The notes under the pieces: model-generated
What the model was told of the DNA's origin: nothing
The model's database searches: none
What the model saw: only the letters and a program-made list of their open reading frames with translations
Part shown: positions 33,676 through 39,315 of the stretch, piece by piece
Layout of the letters: every line of letters starts with the position of its first letter
Numbering within the stretch: position 1 is the stretch's first letter
Source of the DNA: Acidobacteriota bacterium
Lineage (GTDB): Bacteria > Acidobacteriota > Vicinamibacteria > Vicinamibacterales > UBA2999
Assembly (NCBI GenBank): GCA_016184455.1
Contig: JACPCS010000148.1
Span: forward strand, 1 to 39,315
Direction: 5' to 3'
DNA length: 39,315 nt
Translations under genes and position numbers: made by a program

Positions 33676-34068
33676 ATGGCTGGCGCGAGGCATTACACCC
33701 AGCTTGTGTGCTGGCAGCTTGCGGATGCACTGCGGGTCGAGGTCTTTGCGTTGACACGTCGCGACCCATTCCGAAGTGACCTACGCCACCGATCGCAGGC
33801 CGAGGACGCGATTGACTCGGTCTGTCGCAACATCGCGGAAGGGTTCGGGTGTACTTCGCACCGTGAATTCGCACGCTTTCTGGAGTTCTCCCGACGATCG
33901 CTCAATGAGCTTCAGGATTCCCTCCGCAGCGCGAGACTGAAAGGCTATTTCGCGCCCGAAGAATCGGCGGGAATAGACGGGCTGGCGAGGCGGCTGTATC
34001 CGGCACTGAACAGGCTCATTACATACCTTCGCGGTAGGTCCGACTGGTCACCGCACGGATCAACATGA
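33676..34068 (+). CDS. Four-helix-bundle protein (S23/23S rRNA intervening-sequence family)
   Basis: 130 residues. The family pattern is clear: LVCWQLADALRVEVFALT, RSQAEDAIDSVCRNIAEGFG, SHREFARFLEFSRRSLNELQDSL and LARRLYPALNRLITYLRG. Such proteins were first seen encoded in 23S rRNA intervening sequences and are widespread as solitary small genes, often near repeats; their role is unknown. It has no clear ribosome-binding site, begins 119 bases after one repeat array and stops 2 bases before the next, so it looks like an island carried with the repeats. Confidence 0.88.
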   Translation: MAGARHYTQLVCWQLADALRVEVFALTRRDPFRSDLRHRSQAEDAIDSVCRNIAEGFGCTSHREFARFLEFSRRSLNELQDSLRSARLKGYFAPEESAGIDGLARRLYPALNRLITYLRGRSDWSPHGST

Positions 34069-34070
34069 GC

Positions 34071-34280
34071 GGGATCGCACCGACGATCGGAGGGCGATCG
34101 CACTGACGATTGAAGGGAGTTCGCCCCGACCACCGAAGGGGATCGCACCGACTATCGAAGGGGGATCGCACACCGACTATCGAAGGGGGATCGCACCGAC
34201 TATCGAAGGGGGATCGCACCGACTATCCGAAGGGGGATCGCACCGACTATCGAAGGGGGATCGCACCGACCAACGAACGC
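34071..34280 (-). repeat. Short tandem repeat array, locus 3 (23-bp units)
   Basis: Nine units, mostly 23 bp. On the plus strand they read GGATCGCACCGAC followed by TATCGAAGGG, starting at 34071, 34094, 34117, 34140, 34163, 34188, 34211, 34235 and 34258. Units 5 and 7 carry 2-base and 1-base insertions. On the minus strand the core is GTCGGTGCGATC, as in loci 1 and 2. The array begins about 17 bases after the stop of the sulfatase-TPR gene, in its sense orientation. The spacer half (CCCTTCGATA) differs from the CTGACGC type. Confidence 0.92.
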
Positions 34281-34296
34281 GATCGCCCCCCTGCCG

Positions 34297-36399
34297 CTAC
34301 CGCCGAAACCGTGTCCGCGCTTCGGCTCTGAGCTCGGCGGCCTTGGCGGGCTCGCGGATGATCGTCCACAGCCGCGCGGCGGTCTCGTAGCCCTCAGGGC
34401 TCCGAGTCGCCTCGACCATCGCATCGAGCGTCTCCTCGAGCGCGGCGGTCCGGTTGGACGCGCGATGGAGGAGCGCGAGGCTCGAATAGGCGCGGATGCT
34501 CCGGGGGAACACGCGCAGCTCGGCCCGGAACTGCTCCTCGGCGGCATCGAACTGCTCGAGCCGTGCCAGCGTCTCGCCGAGGTTCCGGTGCAGCTCCTCG
34601 AGCGCCCCGCCGTGCTCCTTCAGCCGCTCGACGGCCTCCTCGAAGGCCTCCCGCGCGTCTTCGTACCGCCCCTCTGCAGAGAGGAGCCGGCCGCGCACGA
34701 ACGCGCGCATCGGCACACGCGGGTCGTCGCGCTCGGCGGCGTCGGCATGCATCTCCGAGGCGGCTGGGTCGTCGAGCGCGAGGGAGGCGAGCGCCGCCAC
34801 CTCGTGCGCCGCCGCGCGCGCCCGTGCGTCATGCCGCTCGGCAAGCGCGACCGCGAGCGCTGCTGCGTCGCGCGCTCCGTCGGGCCGTCCGGCGCGCAGC
34901 CGCAGCTCGGCGAGCGCCATCGGCACATACGGATTGTCGGGCTCGAGCGCACCCGCCGCACCAAGCATCCGCTCGGCCTCGTCGCGCCGGCCGACTCGCT
35001 CGAGGAGCATCGCAAGCTGGTACTGGATCACCGGAAGCCGCGGGTGGATCCGCAGGATGTCGCGGAGCCGGCCGATGGCGGCGATGTACTCCTTCCGTGC
35101 AGCGAGCATCGCCGCCGCGCGCTGGGTCTCATCCACCCACGCCTCATCGTCGCCCTCGAGCTGCGGCGCCCCGGGACCGGCCAGCATCGATCCGCCGAGA
35201 TAGCCGAGCATCGCGAACCGATCTTCGGCGGCGGCCTCGATTGCGTCCGGTACGGCCACGTCGTGGCCCTCGAGCAAACGATCGAGCTCGGCGGGAAGGT
35301 CGATCGCGTCGGTCCGTTCGAGCGCGCCGTTGCCCGCAGCGATCGGCTCGGGGGTGTCCGGTCCCTCGGTGTCGGCGCGGATGTACCTGTCGTCCGGACC
35401 GGCGAGCGCGACGCGTCCTGAGCCGCCGAACCGGAATCGCGGCGCCAGCGACTCGGCGTAGATGAGCGGATCGGCGAGCGACTCCCGATCGCCGTCGAGA
35501 ATCGCGCGCAGGGAGCGCCCGCGCAGTCCCGAGGGGATGGGCGCACGCACCAGGTCGAGAATGGTCGGCAGCAGATCGATGTGCTGCACGCGCAGCGCCA
35601 CGCGACGGCCGGCGCCTTCCGCGTCCGGCTGTTTGACGAGGAGCGGCACGTGGAGCACCTCGTCCTCGAGCGAACGCGCGCTGGCGCCCGCGTGATCCGC
35701 CGTCAGGATGATGGTCGCCTGATCGTAGAGCTGTCGCGCCTTGAGCTCGGCCGTGAGGCGCGCGACCGTCTCGTCGGCGGCGTCCTCCTCGACCTGGATG
35801 AAGAGGAAGAAGCGATTGCCGCGGCGGGCGCGCAGCCACCGCTCCGCGGCTTCGGTCGTCAGCGCGCCGTCGCGTTCGACAATCGGCATCTGGTCGGCGT
35901 CCTCGGCCTGCGGCAGTTCGGCGTCGAAGAACGAGAAGCCCTGCGCGACGCCCGACTCGGGCCGCAGCAAGAAGGACGAAACCGCGGCGCCCGTCTCGAA
36001 GCCGCGGCTGCGCAGCAGCTCCGGCAGCGACTCCGCCTCGTCATCGAGCGCGAAGCCCGCTTCGTCGCGCACGCCGTGCTCGAACGGCAGCTGCCCGACG
36101 AGCATCGACGCATGCGACGGCAGCGTCAACGGCGAATGCGCGTATGCGTGCTCGAAGACGACGGCGTCGGTCGCGAGCGCGTCGAGGCCCGGCTTAGCCG
36201 CGCCCGATCCGCCGTACGCCTGCAGGGCGTCCGGGCGGAGGCCGTCAACGGAAATCAGGAGAATGGGGCCCTGGTGCGGCGTCGATTCGCGCGCGTACCA
36301 CCAGCCCGCAACGGCGGCGGCGGCGACGGCGACTCCAAAGATGGTCAGGATGAGCGTGACCTGCCAGGGCCGGGCGGCCGCGGTCGTGGGGCGTCGCAT
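34297..36399 (-). CDS. Membrane-anchored sulfatase-fold protein with TPR repeats
   Basis: 700 residues. An N-terminal membrane anchor (ILTIFGVAVAAAAVAGWWY) is followed by an alkaline-phosphatase/sulfatase-fold domain (about 45-345): ILLISVDGLRPDAL holds the metal aspartate, LTLPSHASMLVG the nucleophile site and ILTADHAG a metal histidine. The sulfatase signature (C/S)xPSR is TLPSH here, so formylglycine activation is unlikely and Thr may be the nucleophile, as in phosphoester-transfer relatives. The C-terminal half (about 415-690) is TPR-like helical repeats (LRIHPRLPVIQYQLAMLLERVGRRDEAERM...). It probably faces the periplasm. Substrate unknown. Confidence 0.83.
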   Translation of the reverse strand: MRRPTTAAARPWQVTLILTIFGVAVAAAAVAGWWYARESTPHQGPILLISVDGLRPDALQAYGGSGAAKPGLDALATDAVVFEHAYAHSPLTLPSHASMLVGQLPFEHGVRDEAGFALDDEAESLPELLRSRGFETGAAVSSFLLRPESGVAQGFSFFDAELPQAEDADQMPIVERDGALTTEAAERWLRARRGNRFFLFIQVEEDAADETVARLTAELKARQLYDQATIILTADHAGASARSLEDEVLHVPLLVKQPDAEGAGRRVALRVQHIDLLPTILDLVRAPIPSGLRGRSLRAILDGDRESLADPLIYAESLAPRFRFGGSGRVALAGPDDRYIRADTEGPDTPEPIAAGNGALERTDAIDLPAELDRLLEGHDVAVPDAIEAAAEDRFAMLGYLGGSMLAGPGAPQLEGDDEAWVDETQRAAAMLAARKEYIAAIGRLRDILRIHPRLPVIQYQLAMLLERVGRRDEAERMLGAAGALEPDNPYVPMALAELRLRAGRPDGARDAAALAVALAERHDARARAAAHEVAALASLALDDPAASEMHADAAERDDPRVPMRAFVRGRLLSAEGRYEDAREAFEEAVERLKEHGGALEELHRNLGETLARLEQFDAAEEQFRAELRVFPRSIRAYSSLALLHRASNRTAALEETLDAMVEATRSPEGYETAARLWTIIREPAKAAELRAEARTRFRR

Positions 36400-36409
36400 G
36401 CGTCGCCCT

Positions 36410-37696
36410 CTATTCTAGTTCGCCGCGCTCCCTGAGCTTGTTCTCGTACATGCGGCTGTCGGCGAGCCGGATGGCCGGCGTGAGGCTCTCCTCCTCGGCG
36501 GACACGGGCGCCACGCCGATGCTCAAGCCGATGCCGTCGGGCAGGCCCGCAGCCGGACGTTCGCGGTCGAACGCGCGGGCCAGTTCGTCCGCCTTCCGTT
36601 CCGCCTCAGCCAGTCCGCACGTCAGGAGCAGCAGGAATTCGTCGCCGCCCCACCGGATGACGTAGTCCGACTCGCGCACGTGGCGGCGCAGCAGCGCCCC
36701 GATCGTCCTGAGCGCCTGATCGCCGACGTCGTGGCCGCGGGTGTCGTTGAGGCGCTTGAAATGATTGACGTCGACGAAGACGACCGCCAGCGGCGCGCCG
36801 TACCGGCGGTGGCGCTGGATTTCGCGCCGCTCGATCTCGTCGAAGAACCGGCGGTTGTGGCAGCCGGTCAGCGGGTCGGTGATGGCCAGCCGTTTGACTT
36901 CCTGGTGCGCCTGCGCCAGATCGCCGTGCGCCCGCCGCAGCGCCTCCATCATGTCCTCGAAGACGAGCACGTGCATGGCCAGCGCGACGAACATGCTGAC
37001 GATGATGTTCACGGCGAGCAAACCGTTGAACGCCTCCGGCTGCCACAGCAGGTTGAGCGATACGGCCGCGGCGGCCGCGTTCGTGGCGCAGAGCAGGATC
37101 GTGCCGGCGGTGATGACCAGGACGCCGACGTACCGCGTTCGCAGCCCGAGCCGCAGGTACCGAATGCCAGCCCATCCGAGCAGCACGGCTGCGGCAGCGG
37201 GTCCGGTCGCCAGCACCGCGACGAGCGGGAGGACGAGGGGGGCCGCGAGAAACCAGACGGCCGTCACGGCGGCGACCTTCATCGGCACGTTCCACCGGAG
37301 CGGCTCGTCCGGGAACGCGGCGGCCGCGAGCCACAGCAGGCCGGCCGCCCAGACGCCGAGCAGCTGCGCGAGGCCGAGCATCACGCTGCCGACCCGCAGG
37401 TCGCCGTATCCGCGCGCCAGCAGCGCCAGCGATCCGGCGAAGAACAGCCAGCTCCCGATCCAGTACACGATGAACGCGCGGCCGCGGTAGAGATAGAGCG
37501 TTGCGAGCGTCACCGCGGTGATGAGCGCGCCGTAGGCGGCGAAGGCGCGTGGGTGAATCAGCATCGGCGGCGGCGGCGGAATCCCGCCGAGCGCGTCGAT
37601 CTCGCCGAGCAGATCAGGGCCGGGCTGCACCGCGAGCAGCGTCAGCGGCGCGGCGACGAGTGCGACGACGAGCGCTGCGCTCCGCGGCCGCCCCAT
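36410..37696 (-). CDS. Membrane diguanylate cyclase (GGDEF)
   Basis: 428 residues. The N-terminal half has about 7-8 membrane segments and no recognised sensor domain. A short helix (MEALRRAHGDLAQAHQEVKRL) leads to a complete GGDEF domain (about 265-425): DPLTGCHNRRFF, DVNHFKRLND, RWGGDEF and LSIGVA. The inhibitory site RESD lies exactly five residues before GGDEF, so an active, product-inhibited cyclic-di-GMP synthase is expected. The stop of the DUF420 gene is 4 bases upstream, so it is in the same operon as the heme A genes. Confidence 0.92.
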   Translation of the reverse strand: MGRPRSAALVVALVAAPLTLLAVQPGPDLLGEIDALGGIPPPPPMLIHPRAFAAYGALITAVTLATLYLYRGRAFIVYWIGSWLFFAGSLALLARGYGDLRVGSVMLGLAQLLGVWAAGLLWLAAAAFPDEPLRWNVPMKVAAVTAVWFLAAPLVLPLVAVLATGPAAAAVLLGWAGIRYLRLGLRTRYVGVLVITAGTILLCATNAAAAAVSLNLLWQPEAFNGLLAVNIIVSMFVALAMHVLVFEDMMEALRRAHGDLAQAHQEVKRLAITDPLTGCHNRRFFDEIERREIQRHRRYGAPLAVVFVDVNHFKRLNDTRGHDVGDQALRTIGALLRRHVRESDYVIRWGGDEFLLLLTCGLAEAERKADELARAFDRERPAAGLPDGIGLSIGVAPVSAEEESLTPAIRLADSRMYENKLRERGELE

Positions 37697-37699
37697 GCG

Positions 37700-38116
37700 T
37701 CAATAGAAGTGGTAGAGCATCAGATAGATGACGACGCCCGTGACTGACACGTACAGCCAGAGCGGCAGCGTCCAGCGGGCGATGCGGACGTGGCGGTCGT
37801 ACTTGGCCGCGAGGCCGCGCGCCGCGGTCGTGAGCGCCAGCGGGAGAATCGCCGCCGCGAGCACCACGTGCGTGATCAGGATGCCGAAGTATACGACGCG
37901 GACGGCGCCCTGGCCCGGAAACGGACGCGATCCGGCGTTGGCGTGGTAGGTGACGTACGAGACGAGAAAGGCCGCCGACGTGCCGAGCGCCGCAAGCATG
38001 CACCGCTTGTGCTGCTCGATCCGCCCGCGGCGGATCAGCACGTAGCCGGCGGCCAGAAACGCCGCCGCGGTGCCGTTCAGGACCGCATTCAGCGCCGGAA
38101 GATCGGCGATTCCCAC
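37700..38116 (-). CDS. DUF420 membrane protein (CtaM/YozB-like)
   Basis: 138 residues with four membrane helices and conserved histidines (RRGRIEQHKRCMLAA, VSYVTYHANAG, GILITHVVLAA, YDRHVRIARWTLPLWLYVSVTGVVIYLMLYHFY). DUF420 proteins such as Bacillus CtaM are needed to mature heme-copper oxidases. It starts at a GTG directly abutting the ctaB stop (TAG-GTG). Context next to ctaB and ctaA supports an oxidase role. Confidence 0.87.
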   Translation of the reverse strand: MGIADLPALNAVLNGTAAAFLAAGYVLIRRGRIEQHKRCMLAALGTSAAFLVSYVTYHANAGSRPFPGQGAVRVVYFGILITHVVLAAAILPLALTTAARGLAAKYDRHVRIARWTLPLWLYVSVTGVVIYLMLYHFY

Positions 38117-38947
38117 CTAGATCCAGAGTCGATCGGCGACGAGCGCGCCCCAGAGCAGCGGCAGGTACAGGATCGAAAAGAGGAACAGCCGCCGCGCCGC
38201 CGCCGTCGACCGCTCGCGCGCGAACCGCGCCGCGAGCGCCACGAGGGCGCTGCCGAGCAGCGTCGCGATGGCGATGTAGAACCCTCCGGCCAGACCGACC
38301 AGCGTCGGCAGCAGCGTCACCGGCCAGAGCGCGGCCGCGTAGAGCAGCGCCTGCCGCCCCGTCCGTCGGCCGTCGGGCTCGAGGACGGGGAGGAGAGGGA
38401 TGCCAGCCGCCGCGTACTCGTCGCGATAGAGCCACGCGACCGCGAGGAAGTGCGGCATCTGCCAGAAGAAGACGATCCCAAAGAGGACGAGTGCCGGCAG
38501 CGTCACGCCTTCGCCCGCCGCAGTCCAGCCGATGACCGGCGGCAGCGCGCCCGGCACCGCGCCGACGAGCGTGGCCAGCGACGTCCGGCGTTTGAGCGGC
38601 GTGTAGGCGAGCATGTAGGTGGCGAGCGTCAGCGCAGCGACGAAGGCGCACAGCGGATTCACGCCGATCGCCAGCTCCAGGAGCCCGGCCGCCGACACGA
38701 CGATCGCGAACCCGAGACTCTCACCCACGCCCAGCCGCCCGCTCGGCACGGGCCGGTTGCGCGTCCGCGCCATCAGCGCGTCGAGGTCGCGCTCCCACAC
38801 CTGATTGAGCGCGGCAGCGCCGCCCGCCACGAGCGCCGTGCCGACGAGCGTGTGCAGGACGACGTCGGCAGCGATGCCGTCGGGCGCGGCGAGATAGACA
38901 CCGGCCAGCGTGGTGACGAGCACCAGCATGTTGAGCCGCGGCTTCAT
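38117..38947 (-). CDS. ctaB: Protoheme IX farnesyltransferase, N-terminally shortened by frameshift
   Basis: Makes heme O from heme B and farnesyl diphosphate. 276 residues from the internal ATG at 38947 (MKPRLNMLVLVTTLAG). The aspartate-rich prenyl-binding motif NQVWERDLDALMARTRNRPVPSGR and YTPLKRR are intact, as are all membrane segments. The family normally carries about 25-35 residues before KPRLN. Those residues lie just upstream in another frame (39065 to 38960: SAAEGHPASRAADFVALM), separated by a 16-bp tandem duplication. Removing one copy restores a continuous 310-residue frame. The shortened form might still work if translation starts at 38947. Confidence 0.9.
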   Translation of the reverse strand: MKPRLNMLVLVTTLAGVYLAAPDGIAADVVLHTLVGTALVAGGAAALNQVWERDLDALMARTRNRPVPSGRLGVGESLGFAIVVSAAGLLELAIGVNPLCAFVAALTLATYMLAYTPLKRRTSLATLVGAVPGALPPVIGWTAAGEGVTLPALVLFGIVFFWQMPHFLAVAWLYRDEYAAAGIPLLPVLEPDGRRTGRQALLYAAALWPVTLLPTLVGLAGGFYIAIATLLGSALVALAARFARERSTAAARRLFLFSILYLPLLWGALVADRLWI

Positions 38948-38975
38948 CAGCGCGACGAATCATCAGCGCGACGAA
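38944..38975 (-). repeat. 16-bp tandem duplication causing the ctaB frameshift
   Basis: TCATCAGCGCGACGAA occurs twice back to back (38944-38959, 38960-38975, plus-strand reading). On the coding strand the unit is TTCGTCGCGCTGATGA, encoding FVALM and the start of KPR. A gain of 16 bases shifts the frame by one. The copies are identical, so it is either very recent, a phase-variation site or a sequencing/assembly error. Confidence 0.92.
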
Positions 38976-39065
38976 GTCGGCGGCGCGCGAGGCAGGGTGC
39001 CCCTCGGCGGCGCTCCACGCGGCCGGTGTGGAAACGGACGATGCCGCCGCGGCGTGCGGTTTCAT
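38960..39065 (-). pseudogene. ctaB: Out-of-frame N-terminal segment of ctaB
   Basis: ATG at 39065 opens MKPHAAAASSVSTPAAWSAA...RAADFVALM, the expected leader of a CtaB protein. It overlaps the ctaA stop by 4 bases (ATGA), which shows that it is the ancestral ctaB start. After the duplication the frame reads into IRRADEAAA and continues out of phase until a stop at 38721. Confidence 0.85.
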
Positions 39066-39315
39066 GCGCTGGCGCCCCTTGCGGCCGGGATCCGGGATCC
39101 GGGACCCGGGATCCGGAGGTCTTCGGGTTCTACGGTTCGGACCCCGGACCCCGGATCCCGGATCCCGACTCCGGGCCGATAGGCCCGGAGCGTAAGCACG
39201 AGCGACGTGCCGAGCGCGAACGCGCCGGTCACGACATGCAGGGAGTTGATGACGTACTGTTTGCCGCTCAGCACCGTGAGCGCGCCAAGCGTGATCTGCG
39301 CGGCGAGCAGCAGGA
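39062..39315 (-). CDS. ctaA: Heme A synthase, 3' partial
   Basis: The C-terminal end of a COX15/CtaA-type protein enters from the window edge: LLLAAQITLGALT, then VLSGKQYVINSLHVVTGAFALGTSLVLTLRAY, with the heme-ligand histidine in SLHVVTGA. The enzyme oxidises heme O (from CtaB) to heme A. After the final helix about 25 residues (RPGVGIRDPGSGVRT...) are encoded by 7-bp repeats, so the native C-terminus has been replaced or extended. The stop overlaps the ancestral ctaB ATG. Confidence 0.85.
   Translation of the reverse strand, partial: LLLAAQITLGALTVLSGKQYVINSLHVVTGAFALGTSLVLTLRAYRPGVGIRDPGSGVRTVEPEDLRIPGPGSRIPAARGASA
39085..39173. repeat. Inverted 7-bp tandem repeats in the ctaA tail
   Basis: Left block: CCGGGA, TCCGGGA twice, CCCGGGA, TCCGGA (39085-39117). 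Right block: GGACCCC twice, GGATCCC twice, GACTCCG (39139-39173). The two blocks are reverse complements of each other around a 21-base centre and could form a long imperfect hairpin in the ctaA-ctaB message. Confidence 0.85.

Noticed and set aside
33282-34280. CRISPR array at the two repeat loci
   Set aside because: Units are only 23-25 bp in total with a 12-base core and no unique 30-bp spacers; the spacer halves are repeated themselves and no cas genes are near.
34465-35421. Long open frames opposite the sulfatase-TPR gene
   Set aside because: High-GC antisense shadow; the minus-strand frame has clear domains, the plus-strand frame does not. The same applies at 30248-31375, 31463-33316 and 36680-37747.
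38721-39065. An independent 114-residue gene before ctaB
   Set aside because: Its first 35 residues are the CtaB leader and the remainder is ctaB read out of frame after the 16-bp duplication.
1-39315. tRNA, rRNA, insertion sequences, integrase or attachment sites
   Set aside because: None recognised on reading through; no transposase-like protein or tRNA cloverleaf was seen, though without a covariance search a tRNA could be missed.

Overview
The window is a GC-rich bacterial chromosome segment with tightly packed operons, many of them joined by 4-base ATGA or GTGA stop/start overlaps. The content points to Acidobacteriota, probably a Vicinamibacteria-like lineage. The evidence is a pair of secreted VWFA-related proteins of the type common in that phylum, a pair of secreted proteins from a family I associate with it, and many short dispersed repeats. 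The phylum is an inference from gene content; no rRNA is present to prove it.

Layout. 1-5059 (+): nitrite reductase nirB (5' end outside the window), nirD, a NarK-type transporter, a GAF-ANTAR RNA-binding regulator and a cupin protein. 5102-8099 (-): GNAT acetyltransferase, family 2 glycosyltransferase and a TolC-type outer-membrane protein. 8124-14531 (+): pyrE, truA, uppS, cdsA, dxr and rseP, the last read through into a secreted-protein domain. 14654-16180 (+): a Tat-exported protein of unknown function with an internal duplication. 16203-20453 (-): VOC protein, two paralogous secreted proteins and a secreted metallo-beta-lactamase-fold protein. 20499-29940 (-): a rarD remnant and the tetrapyrrole operon hemL, hemB, cobA-hemD, hemC, hemA, ccsA/hemX, with two VWA genes at its promoter end. 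30012-33301 (+): F0 ATP synthase genes (AtpZ/AtpI-like, atpB, atpE, atpF) and a flippase-like membrane protein. 33676-34068 (+): a four-helix-bundle gene between two repeat arrays. 34297-39315 (-): sulfatase-TPR protein, GGDEF protein, DUF420 protein, ctaB and the 3' end of ctaA.

How the genes fit together. The hem operon makes uroporphyrinogen III from glutamyl-tRNA, and the CobA half of the fused gene diverts it toward siroheme, the cofactor of NirB at the other end of the window. CcsA/HemX, CtaA, CtaB and the DUF420 protein belong to cytochrome c and heme A/oxidase maturation. The pyrE-rseP block is a housekeeping cluster for pyrimidine, tRNA, isoprenoid, phospholipid and envelope-stress functions.

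The most unusual layer is the repeats. Three arrays of a 23-25 bp unit with core GTCGGTGCGATC all lie directly 3' of a gene and in that gene's sense orientation. Near-identical 28-nt hairpins sit in frame inside tolC and truA. Seven-bp tandem repeats are inserted in frame in truA and hemC and in the ctaA tail. A CCCTCGA/TCGAGGG inverted repeat ends in the start codon of cdsA and in a possible start of hemA. Three genes show recent or ongoing change: ctaB (16-bp duplication frameshift), rarD (internal deletion) and rseP (apparent stop loss).
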